Shown here one piece after another: positions 11,313-20,799 of a stretch of 64,000 bases of DNA; positions within the stretch are counted from its first letter, which is position 1, and each line of letters starts with the position of its first letter. The stretch lies in contig JALPQD010000016.1 in assembly GCA_023101885.1 (NCBI GenBank), positions 12,649,634 through 12,713,633 of the forward strand, written 5' to 3'. The position numbers and the translations under genes were made by a program. This DNA is from Typhlomys cinereus. Taxonomy: Eukaryota; Chordata; Mammalia; Rodentia; Platacanthomyidae. The notes below the pieces were generated by a model. It saw nothing but the letters and a program-made list of their open reading frames with translations, searched no databases and was not told the origin of the DNA.

Positions 11313-12647
11313 CTACATGCTGCCTGGCTTCCATCATTTCCTGAAATCTTGGAGCAGAACTCCACAACCTCCTCCCTCTTGCATCACTGATGCCTCTAAT
11401 ACCAGAACCACATGGATGATTTTGCCAAGACTGGCCCCTTTGAATCACATCCAATTCTGCTTTTCTGTACTGACCATAGGAAAAAGCTCTTTCATACCTG
11501 GACAGTTGTTTTATAGAAGTGGATCCTTGCATTGGAACTCCACCCTTTAGCTCATTTCTTCTAAATGGATTTGCATTCGTGTGTGTGGAAGCATTCTCTG
11601 AAGATCTTACCTTCAAGCTAGGGCCTTTCCTATTATCCAAATTGAGAGTAGGCTTTGCTTTACTAATGGAGCTATTCCCTTTAACAGCCATTTTGTTCTC
11701 TGCTTCTTCCTGATTCAATTCTTTAAATTTGGCTTTGTACTTTTCATCGTCAGATCTTACAGTTTTTGCTTCTTCCTACCTGATTCTTTGCTCTTTTTCA
11801 TAACTCTGAAGACAACGAAAAAGTAGCCATATCACATTGTCAAGACTACACTGCTTTGAAATTTCCTTTGCCAAGCACTCCAGCTTAACTTTAGGTAAGC
11901 TTTCAGGACAAGGATAAAACTTCACTAAACTCTCAGCCATACACACAGCTCCATGTGTCACTCGTCCAGTTGCAAACACAGTCTCTGTTCCCTTCTGGAC
12001 CATCACAAGCTGAGCTTCCACTGCCTGTGTCTCTCACAGCATTGCTCTCCTCTGAGCTCTCACTAGAAAGGCCCATTTGGCCCCATCGTCAAGAGGCAAA
12101 TATTTTCCCAGCACAAAGTCCCAAAGTTCTCCATATTTCTTTCAACAAATAGTTCCAAAGCACATTAGCCACATTACAGCATTAGCCATAATTCTGAGTA
12201 CCAACTTCTCTCAGCTTCACAAACAACTTCACGTTTTGGTACCAGCTGTTCTTAATCTCACAGCAATACCTCACTTCTGGTACCAATTTCTGTAATGGTT
12301 ACTCTTAACTAAAGCCATGAGAGTACACCCAAGATCAAATAACTTAAAGAAGAAGAGAGACTTATTCAGCTTACGGTTCCAGAGGGGAGATATAGTCTTT
12401 CAAAGCAGAAGCAGCATGGTTGGCTGGCCAAAGCTAGAGGAGGCTATGTCACTGCAGACATCTTGGAGGCCGAGAGCTGCAAAACTGTTTTCTGCAAAGG
12501 CAGACTTCTCTTGGAAGTAGGGTGGGACTGATCTACCTCAAGTCCCACCACTTGTGACTGCCTTTCTCCAGCAAGCCTCCACCTTTCAAGGTGCCATGGC
12601 CTTGACAAACACATGAGTCTGTGGGGGAAACATTTTAAACCATGGCA
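11313..12647 (-). mobile_element. ERVL-MaLR element, truncated (5' LTR plus partial internal)
   Basis: Read on the minus strand: a 5' LTR (12647 down to 12291), a tRNA-Leu-type primer site with TGGTACCAGAAGTG (about 12286 to 12270), then internal sequence matching the element at 845-2948 as far as its position ~2090. The remaining internal sequence and the 3' LTR are missing. The gag-like frame is split into at least two pieces (about 11776-12021 and 11290-11718). It belongs to the same subfamily as the first element. Truncation occurred by deletion or a broken integration; the sequence does not say which. Confidence 0.82.
12291..12647 (-). repeat. 5' LTR of truncated MaLR
   Basis: On the minus strand it starts TGCCATGG, a one-base variant of the family start, and ends CCATTACA at 12291. 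It is longer than the other copies and so retains sequence that they have lost. Confidence 0.8.
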
Positions 12648-13294
12648 TTCTCTATCTCATCATCATTAATAAAAATAAAAAACTCCTGGGATCTGCTATC
12701 TATACTTTTCTGTTCCCATAGTTAGCATTATAGATACCACTTTGTACTTGTTGTATGTACCACCATACCTGTTTCTAACACATGGATGCTGAACATCTAA
12801 TCTCAGGTCCTCATGATTATATGACTAGCAATTTATCAACTGATCTGACTTTCCAGGATATTATATAATCTTAGTATTATACTTTTCATTTTCCCTCTTT
12901 TTTCCTCTTCCTCTTTCTCATCATCTTCTTTCTTGTTGTTTTCTCAGAATTTTGTCTCATTTGGTGGGAAAATAGGCTTTGAATTAAGACATAACACTTT
13001 TTTTTCTTAACCTGCAATTGGGTCTAAATATAAAGATTAAATAGTCATAATGGAATAAAGACTAAATTATTTCAAAGGAAACTATAAAGAGAAACATAAG
13101 AGGAAATTACCATATAATTTTGATGAACTGAAATGTATTCTTCTACAATACATGGTAATGTTTAACATTGAGGGCCCATAACAAGATATTCCAGAATATG
13201 GCTCTTTGGTAATGTGGAAACACTATAAAAAAAATCATCTGACTATTCTGTGACAGGATTCGTTGGTTTTTCCCCCCCATGAACGTGATCAGAA
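12648..13294. other. Unassigned intergenic sequence
   Basis: A pyrimidine-rich patch lies at about 12885-12945. No gene is seen. Confidence 0.5.
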
Positions 13295-13490
13295 AGGCTG
13301 GAGAGATGGCTTAGGAATTAAGACTATGCCTTGCAAGTGTAAAGACATGAGTTTGGATCTTGGATCTCAGGTAAAAACACATAGAGGAAATGGTGGCTCC
13401 TACATGGCCACATCTGGAAGCTGGGACCTAGGAAATCCTAGAGAAAAGCAAAAGGGAGTTAGAAGCAATCCAGGTTGTTCCTAATATAAA
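13295..13490 (+). repeat. tRNA-derived SINE, older copy
   Basis: The head AGGCTGGAGAGATGGCTTAG is the same tRNA-like start as the young SINEs, followed by a B-box-like GAGTTTGGATC. The body diverges from the young family after about 90 bases and ends in a short A-rich tail. No convincing TSD. Confidence 0.65.
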
Positions 13491-13495
13491 AAAAG

Positions 13496-15583
13496 AAAAT
13501 TGTCATAATAACATAATGCTAGAAGGGGTATTCCCTGTACTCAAAAACCAAGAGGAATCTGAATATATAAGACATCCTAGGTTACTCCATGTTTATCACA
13601 AGAGGGTCATGCCGCTTTAGTGTTCAATCATACTCATTAATGATTGTTGAAATCATTAATCAAGTTTTTGTGGCTCTTTCATTTTTGTTTTGGAAGTTCC
13701 TAATGTCACAATGTTAAGTAAATTTATTGTGTTTTCTCTTGTTAATTTTTTGCTTGATACAGGGACAAGAGTCTTGAAAGGACAAACGTTGTTTTTCAGT
13801 TATTTGCTTAATCATAAGGGTGCAAATACAGCTTTGCGTTGGGGAGTTTAATTGCTAGCACAAACTCTGACACAAGTAAATCTTAACCTGCAATTAGACA
13901 TCTGTTTCATATAATAGTAAGAATTTCAGAGAGCATTCCAAGATACCCATTTGATTGTGACATCATTCAGCTCAAGGAAGGATGTCTTTATTCCATCTTG
14001 AATCTCAGAAATTCTGCAATTTTGCTTGTTGTTAGCAACTAACAGGAGAGTTAATTGTTATTTCTATTGATAGCAGTCCAAAAAAAATCAATCTCATCCC
14101 ACTGTATGAGTGGTTGCAGAAAATGTGACACACAGAAAAAGTCTAATTTAAGAAAGGTACCTGTCAGAATATCGAGCGCCTTGGCCTACGGATATCAACG
14201 ACCCCAGAGAATTTAGTCTCCTGATGCAATGTGTCTAACTTGTCTCATTCATTCACTATGTTGACATGAATCGCATGGTAGAAGAATAGAAAGGGAAGGA
14301 AGCTGCAGAAATTTTTATAACTTATTGACAATATATTCAGTGCTGTACAAAACTGGGAAGAAAGGTCTTTCCAGCTGGGATTGAAAGCTGGAAACATTCA
14401 TAAAATGAAAAAAAATATCAGTTTGGACTATTACAACCCTGTACAATTGTTTATATAAAGTTGTATATAAGGTGCACTTCCTGTGACAATAAGTTACTTT
14501 CAGGCAACCTTCCTTAAAGTGACATGGTCCTTTCCTATGGCAGAAGCTTTTTTGGTACTGTATTGCTGTGTGGAGTCATCTTTCTACACTATCTACATAT
14601 CTGAAAGCCAACATGCTTCAAATGACTGGAGTTAGCTCTTAGATGGTACAGAAAGTGGTAGCTCAATATTATCATGTGGGAATGAGTTTAAACAAAAACA
14701 GAAGGAAAAGAGGCAGATGATATCTCCTCTAGGGAGTTTACATAATGAACAAAACAAAGGAAAGAAAATCATCCTTTGGTTTCTTTCTGAAACAGAGACC
14801 ACATGGATCTTCTGGGCTGAAATTAGCTGATGGAAAATTTATCACTTCCTGCCAATTATCTCAAACGTAGACTCTGATGTCCTCTTTCAATTATGGAATT
14901 GGAATAAAAATCCAATTTTTCTTTTCCATTGGCTTGTAACCTTGTGTTTCCAATGTCCATTGTAGGAAGTCTAACATACATAAGCCTCTTAACTGTCTTA
15001 TAATTAATAATATTAGTATTGTCCACTTCTGAAACCGTAGCTGGATGCTACCTTGTAAATATTTTGATCTTCCCAGGATATTTTTAACCAACTATTATAA
15101 AACCCCAACTCCAGGTGAGACCTAATGTGTGGTCTTTTCCTGACTCAGCTACCATCATATCAAAATGGTCAGACAATGATAAAGTTCTTAGAGCAATTGA
15201 GGATTGAAAATGTCTATGTCTAACTAGATAAGTTCTCACGTATCAGAAATAAGAAAAGAACCAAGAAACAGGATCTCTAGAAATAGCTTACATGAAGTAG
15301 AAGGAAAAACCAAAGAAGTAGAAGCTGTTCGATTTAAAAGCAGCTCCGTTTGTCAGAAGCCAAGTGAACTATAAAAAGAAATAAACAGAAAGACTTGGCT
15401 GTGAGTGAACTTATAAAAAGGCTCTACCTCTGTCAGAAATGCTCCTGTATAGACTCTAGTCAAAAGAAACCCTTGCTTCATTTCGGGGATAAAGCTATCT
15501 GAACACTAGGAGAGAGGTAGTGAATTATTTAATTACATTAGCTTGGGGAGAAAAGGCAAAAGCTAAAACTGGATTCTGATAAA
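13496..15583. other. Intergenic, apparently unique
   Basis: No repeat family or gene is recognised. A small patch at 14165-14215 contains a few CpGs and stands out from its AT-rich surroundings, but I cannot identify it. Confidence 0.5.
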
Positions 15584-15599
15584 AAGAATTATAGATTTT

Positions 15600-15888
15600 G
15601 GGGGTTGGAGAGGTGGCTCAGGGGTTAAGCCTCTGCCTTGCAGGCGGAAGGTCCTGAGTTCGGATCTCAGATCCCACGTATAGATCCCAGGCGGAAGCCG
15701 GGGCGGCCTGCGCTTCTGGTCCTGGTAGGGCGGAGCCTGTGAATCCCGGGGCAGAAGGAGGTGGAGGCGTCCATGGTGGTTCGCGAATTCGTCTGTGTTT
15801 CTACACACACACAGACACACACGCGCATGCGCACATACACACGCATATGCACACAGTTGAATAAATAATAATAATAAAAAAATTAAAA
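15600..15888 (+). mobile_element. tRNA-derived SINE (young family), plus strand
   Basis: This is the best-oriented copy for describing the family. The tRNA-like head contains the A-box-like TGGCTCAGGGG and a B-box-like GAGTTCGGATC. A GC-rich body with an EcoRI site (GAATTC) follows, then a (CA)n tract at about 15803-15855 and an A-rich tail of AATAAATAATAATAAT type. TSDs are 15584-15599 and 15889-15904, 14 of 16 identical. Such elements are transcribed by RNA polymerase III and mobilised by LINE-1 proteins. Confidence 0.92.
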
Positions 15889-15904
15889 AAGAATTGCAGA
15901 TTTT

Positions 15905-16267
15905 TCTTTATTTTCTATTTATTTATAAAATTCTTTATTCCTAGGTACTGACATGGAGCCTGATTCAAGGCATATAGAATCACCAAAAGAAAAAAAAGGA
16001 GTTATGGAATAGAGCCACATTGTAAAAATACAAACTTCAAAAGTAGAGGCCAGTACATTACTTTGTTAGAAGCAAATATTTCCATATTTGATTGACCCAT
16101 ATAGCTCAGAAGTCCTCAAAGGGAATCAACTTGTGAGAGGTCTTAATAGTGAAGGGAAGATTATAGTGCTGAGAACTATTGAAGCTTTGAATGAAGTTAT
16201 GCAATACTAGGGTATATCCTGTGTGACATATTCAGATTATATTTGCAAATGGGGGAAAAGATAGAAT
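15905..16267. other. Unassigned intergenic sequence
   Basis: No gene or repeat recognised. Confidence 0.5.
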
Positions 16268-16272
16268 GAAGC

Positions 16273-16335
16273 TCTGCATGGTTGCTGATAAATGACCATC
16301 AAATGCTTAAGGGAACAAGGGGTTTATTGTCTCTT
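16273..16335 (-). repeat. Solo MaLR LTR, left part (3' portion of LTR)
   Basis: On the minus strand this gives the end of a MaLR LTR (CTTGTTCCCTTAAGC, then CATTTATCAGCAACCATGC), matching 35576-35620 of the LTR at 35222-35635. The other part is at 19782-20102; the DZIP1L retrocopy separates them. The 5-mer GAAGC sits immediately outside both ends (16268-16272 and 20103-20107) and could be the LTR's own TSD, although the LTR would then lack about 18 terminal bases present in the related copy. Confidence 0.78.
16324..16335. repeat. Target-site duplication of DZIP1L retrocopy, left copy
   Basis: TTATTGTCTCTT, identical to 19782-19793. In the undisturbed LTR this sequence would occur once, between GGGGT and AAAATTG. 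The intact site reads TCTT/AAAA on the plus strand, a good fit to the LINE-1 endonuclease preference TTTT/AA. Confidence 0.9.
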
Positions 16336-18081
16336 TTTTTTTGGTAGATACACTGTGCTGTATTTAACAGTTGTATATAATAAATGTTTTACACTCATAC
16401 ATATATATGTATAGGTAACTTGATGTTGGAAATGGTCTCAAAACTTTAATTTGTGGTTCTGTGGAGACAAGAGGCTTTATTCAATACACTCTTCTTTCTT
16501 CTCAATCATTGATATGCCCCCACCAAGCATTACAATTCTGGGAAGTCCCCCAAGACCACCCCATCCTGAGTTGAGTAGCCTCTCCTATGCTTTCCCTAGC
16601 ATCTTAATTCATATCACTACACTGCCTGACCCAGCAGTAGACACTCTGCCCTGCCTACCTCCTTCTGCTCCCCAACTCAGAAAAGAAAGACTGGAGAACC
16701 CAGCACAGATATATGACTTAGAACCTGCAGGTTCACAAAAGGCTTGGAAAGGGCAACTCCTTTCAGTCAGGGATGGACAAGAGATAGAGAACGAAACACT
16801 TTGAGGTCTTGTTATACTTTCTCAAGTGACCCACGACACCCTACTAAACACTCTGACCCTTTGGGTCAAAGATCCTCACAGGGAGAGAGGAGAGAAAAAT
16901 CTCCACCCTGCTTGGCTTCTCTCCAAGACCTCTTGGGTGCTGGTGAAGGCAAGAGATCAGCTGCCGCTTCTATGAAGATGGACTCGCGCTGGCCCCAGCC
17001 AGGTGCCAGGCATCACCAGCCAGGCACCCTGGGTCGGCCAGAGCTCCAAGTATTGGCATTGGACATTTCTGCGAGCTTCGAGCAGGACAACGGCTTTGGC
17101 TTCTCTTTCTGATCCAGGTCCTGAGAGAGTTCTTCAAGGAAGAGATTTCCAAGTCACTCTCATCCTCAGAAAGCTGAAGCTTCCATCCTGGGGTGGTAGG
17201 TTTCTGCGGGTCAGGATTGGGCCTTAAAAACACACTGACCCCTCCGGCAGGCTGCTTCGCCAGGAGTCTCAAGCTGCTTCTCGTGGTTTTTAACCAATGA
17301 CTGCACTAGCGTTCCTGAGGAAGCCAGCCCACCTGAGCCCTTGCCAGAGGGCTGGGCATTCTCCTCCGAGGTCTCAGAATCAGACCAGTCCCAGTCGTTC
17401 CTTGGCTGGGGGACCGTTCTAGAAAGAACTTGCGAGGGTTGAAGAGACACTCGTTGCACAATGTCTTCTAGTTCCTGTTCAGAACTGAAAGGGGGTGTGC
17501 TGCTTAGCCCAGGCCCTGGAGACGCGGGGGCACGGGAGGGACCATGAGCTCTAGGACGTGGAATGGGAGTGGATGCCTGGATCAGGCCATGGATGTCACG
17601 ACACTGAGGATTTGGTACAGGGGGCTCTGTTGTCTTGGATGGCAGAGACGCGGGTCGGCTCTTGGTCTTTGGCTGGGCCTCTTCTGTGGACAATGTGCTC
17701 CGCTGGCTTTTGACGGGAGGTCTGCTGTCTGGGGGGGGGGGTGCCACAGACCCCTTCTCCCATCTCTTCGCTCTGCTGGTGACTTCCTTCATGAACTTTT
17801 CCCGCAGATTCAGAAATTCAGTGAAGCTCCGTGCCTTCTGCTCCCGCTGCGTTCTCAGCAGGGACTCCATGTGTCTGCGCGGAGATTCCCCTTGCATCCC
17901 TCTTTATGCCCAGCCCTTCCAATTTCTCTTCCAGGGTTTCCTCCAGGATGGGCCGGAACTGCTTCAGCCATGTACGGTTTTGCCTCAGTGCTGCCAGAAC
18001 CTTGTGCTTCTCAGATTCCTCGGAGTCCTCCAGCTCTTCCTCCAGAGAGTAGTCCTCTGTGTCCACAGTCTTTGGTGCCTC

Positions 18082-19308
18082 TCAGACTACCTCCTCCTTC
18101 TTGAGGGATAAGGTCTGGATCTTCTCCTCCTGGGAGGCGATGAGCTTGGCTTGTTCTCGCAGCTGGGCATGAAGGGCACTGATGTGACGCTGGGACTGGG
18201 CGGCTGCCTTCCTTTGATCCTGAGACATGGCAGCCTGGAGCCGCTCCTTCTCCTCCTGCAGCTCTTTCCTCTCAGACAACCGCTCTGTGTGCATTGCCTT
18301 CATCTTCCTCTTCCACTCGGCTTTCTGAACCTCCATCTTCTCTCGAAGAGATTGGAGTTCCTGTGCATGCCTCAGTCGCTCCTCAGACTCCTCGTCCTGC
18401 AGAGACCCGAGGTGCAACTCGGTCACATTGTGGGACTGCAGTGCCTTCAGCTTCTCTTCTAGTGTAGAATTCTGGTTGGCAACAGTTTTAAATTTGTCCC
18501 AAAATAGTTGTTTTAACTTGTCTAATTCCCCATAAAGTTTGCTCCGCTCTTTTTCTCGCCAATCATCAAACTTCTTCTTAGCTTCTATTTCCCTCTGACG
18601 ACTGGTCTCCAGTTCCTGGAGCTGACGCTGTCTCTCCGCCTCCTTCTGAGCTTCCAGCTCTCCTTGGGTCCACTTTAGCTTAGCCCGTAGGTCTTCTAGC
18701 ACTTCCTCCAGTGGCTGCTCCTGCTTCTGCTTTCCGCCTTCCTCTGTGCCTGCATGTCTGCGCTGGATGTGGCCCCGGAGAAAGGTGGCATTCATGAATG
18801 TCTTGTCACAGAGGTGGCACGTGTGGTAGCTGTGGGCATCTGTCTGAAGGAGCAGCTGCTGCAGGGTGCTGATCATCTTGCGCCGCCTCCGGCTCTCTTC
18901 CCACACGCCCTTGAGCTCGTCAGCCTGGCGACCCAGCTCCTGCTGACCACGCTGCTGCTGGCCCAGGCTTGCCTGCAGCCGAGCCTCCAGCTGGGCCACA
19001 CTGGCACTCAGGCAATCCTGGCAGTGCAGCAGGTACTCAATGATGAGCAGCACCTTGAACAGCACCGGGTCCACCGGCTGCCCGCAGCGGCTGCACGCCT
19101 CCCAGTCCAGGTTACAGAAGGTGATGCTGGCAATGTTCTCCTGCAGAGTGGCCATGTCCAGCTCCCAGGCCACCTGGTCTACATCCAGCGCACTGATGCT
19201 CCTCCAGTCTATACTTTCACGGCGGGGCTGGAACTTGAAGGTGGGGAACGTGTAGGTCCCAAAGAATGGGCCATTGAGGCCCTCGGCAGTGACAGCTGGT
19301 GACTGCAT
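18082..19308 (-). pseudogene. DZIP1L: Retained open frame of the DZIP1L retrocopy (408 codons)
   Basis: From the parental start codon the frame stays open for 408 codons and ends at TGA 18082-18084. It keeps the N-terminal domain, the single C2H2 zinc finger with all four ligands, and most of the coiled coil (about residues 190-400), roughly the first half of the ~770-residue parent. The frame is also open for 54 codons upstream (to 19470), but that is 5' UTR sequence, so the downstream Met is the better start. The frame resumes after the stop in the same phase to 17818. Whether it is expressed cannot be judged from sequence; the downstream frameshifts favour a dead copy. Confidence 0.6.
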
Positions 19309-19781
19309 GGGCAGAGGAGGTCCTGGGCTGACGGCAGAGTTAGGGTGCCACCAAGGCCACTGGCCAAGTGCCTTACTCGACCGAAGTGCAAGGCACGCCA
19401 GGGTTTTACAGCAAAGCATGACAGAGTCAGTGACCTGGAGACCCTCTACTTCCGTGTGTCTCAGCTCCACAGCGCTCTTCCAGGGGAGGACAAGCGGAAG
19501 ACAAGGTCACGGGAGCATGGGACAGATTGCCAGGACACCACACGCCCCAGGGGGCAGGAATGCATGGCTTCTCCAGACTCAATTACCAGCTCACCGATTT
19601 CCCACATCCGATAGGCCTAGGTCCCGCCTCCAGACTCGCTCCATCCCCTCCATACAGTCCAGGGGTAGTTCCGGGAATCCTCGCGGCCAGCGCCCGGGAT
19701 GCTCCCCCGCCACGCGGAGGCTGCGCGCTGCGCGCGGGGACCCAACGCGCCCCGCCGCCCAGGGCTGCCCACTGCGGGGCG
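19309..19781 (-). other. GC-rich 5' UTR of the DZIP1L retrocopy
   Basis: About 470 bases upstream of the retrocopied start codon are retained, up to the target-site duplication. The last ~160 bases (19620-19781) are strongly CpG-rich, the only such patch in this part of the window apart from the LINE-1 promoter. This is what a transcript starting in the parent's CpG-island promoter would leave behind. It shows the retrocopy is essentially full length at its 5' end. Confidence 0.75.
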
Positions 19782-20102
19782 TTATTGTCTCTTAAAATTG
19801 TCTGGTTACAGCTCTCAGTCCAGCTTGACAGGAGAGGATGCACCAACATCAGGGGCAAGGAAACTGGCCACACCATCTCTCCATAATAGCTGAGAAAGGG
19901 ACAATCCTTACTTGCTAGACAAGCATGTCTAGCCAAGTATAGAGAAGGATCCCAAGGCCTAATCCCATCCACCATAGGCTGGACTTCCCCATCAGCTAGA
20001 CAATCTTCTGCAGGTTTGCTTGGGCCTAACTCAACCACTAATTCTCCACAAATGTGCCCAGAGATCAAACCCTCAACTGTCAACCTGTGCCTAACCATGA
20101 CA
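19782..20102 (-). repeat. Solo MaLR LTR, right part (5' portion of LTR), with TSD
   Basis: On the minus strand it starts TGTCATGGTTAGGCACAG and follows the LTR at 35222-35635 over its first three quarters, ending CCAGACAATTTTAAGAG next to the retrocopy. Bases 19782-19793 are the right copy of the retrocopy's TSD. This LTR is clearly more diverged from the 35222 LTR than the latter's two LTRs are from each other. Confidence 0.83.
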
Positions 20103-20750
20103 GAAGCCTATGGTCATGAAAATTGGTAATTAGTGTTAGTTTTATATCAATTGAATAAAAACAGAGAGACTTTCCTCTCATCAGAGTAGGTATGATGTGG
20201 TATTTAATGGCTCAGTTGTCTCTAGTCAGTGTTACATTTTGGTTTTCAGACAATGAATGATGTAGAAAGAAAACGATCCATCACAATTTGCCATCTTTAT
20301 GTTAATGACAGCAGGGTGGAATTGTCAATCATTTATATTTGACATTGTGATACAAACAATTCTAGGAACTTTCTTTTAGTGGCTTTACACAGATTGAGCT
20401 AAAAAAGTGACAAACCAACAAAATTATATTCTTTCAGAAAATTCTATTCTGACAGAAAAATACAATGATCATAAATCTAAAAGAACAGTAAACACAAAAT
20501 AATGCTGTAAAACTTAATGGATTTGATCTCCATCATTGAGATGTTTGTTTCAATAATTAAGCGGAATAAAATGAAAAAAAGAAAGAAATAACCTGATATA
20601 TGCTTGCAAAAAAAAGACTATTGATTGAAGCCAGTGGGATCACTCAGCAGGTAAAGGTACATGCATGCAAACCTTACCAGCTATGATTAGAAGCTTCTTC
20701 TAAAAGTTATGCTCTGGGTGCATGCTCTCTCTCTCTGGATATATAAATAC

Positions 20751-20799
20751 AGATGATATAGATGATATAGATATAGATATAGATGTAGATGTAGATACA
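20751..20799. repeat. GATATA / GATGTA microsatellite
   Basis: Tandem six-base units, first GATATA then GATGTA. It probably grew from the tail of the SINE-like fragment just upstream. Confidence 0.85.

Larger units (their letters stand above)
16336..19781 (-). pseudogene. DZIP1L: Processed retrocopy of DZIP1L, full length with 5' and 3' UTR
   Basis: The minus strand encodes an intronless DZIP1L (DAZ-interacting zinc finger protein 1-like, a centrosome/basal-body protein needed for ciliary function). The parental start corresponds to 19306-19308 and the parental stop to 17013-17015. Conserved N-terminal region, one C2H2 finger (Cys164, Cys167, His180, His185 from that Met), long coiled coil, then the acidic and Pro/Ser-rich C-terminal region are all recognisable. 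Lesions: an in-frame TGA at 18082-18084; frameshifts near 17870-17885, 17255-17270 and 17120-17135; and apparently four residues lost near residue 86 compared with the parent as I recall it. A short poly-T (16336-16342) marks the poly-A tail. TSD TTATTGTCTCTT is exact at 16324-16335 and 19782-19793. Confidence 0.93.

Noticed and set aside
14165..14215. Small CpG-containing patch considered as an RNA gene
   Set aside because: It shows no tRNA, snRNA or other RNA structure that I can recognise.
15600..15690. tRNA gene
   Set aside because: The tRNA-like head with A and B boxes belongs to a SINE with body, tail and TSDs; it cannot fold as a complete tRNA.
17544..18111. Plus-strand frames of 186 and 158 codons
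   Set aside because: They are antisense shadows of the GC-rich DZIP1L retrocopy.
19583..20098. 171-codon minus-strand open frame
   Set aside because: It runs across the boundary between the MaLR LTR and the 5' UTR of the DZIP1L retrocopy, so it is a product of the insertion and not a gene.
20751..20799. Possible CRISPR-like or satellite array
   Set aside because: The unit is six bases with no spacers, and the setting is mammalian; this is a simple microsatellite.
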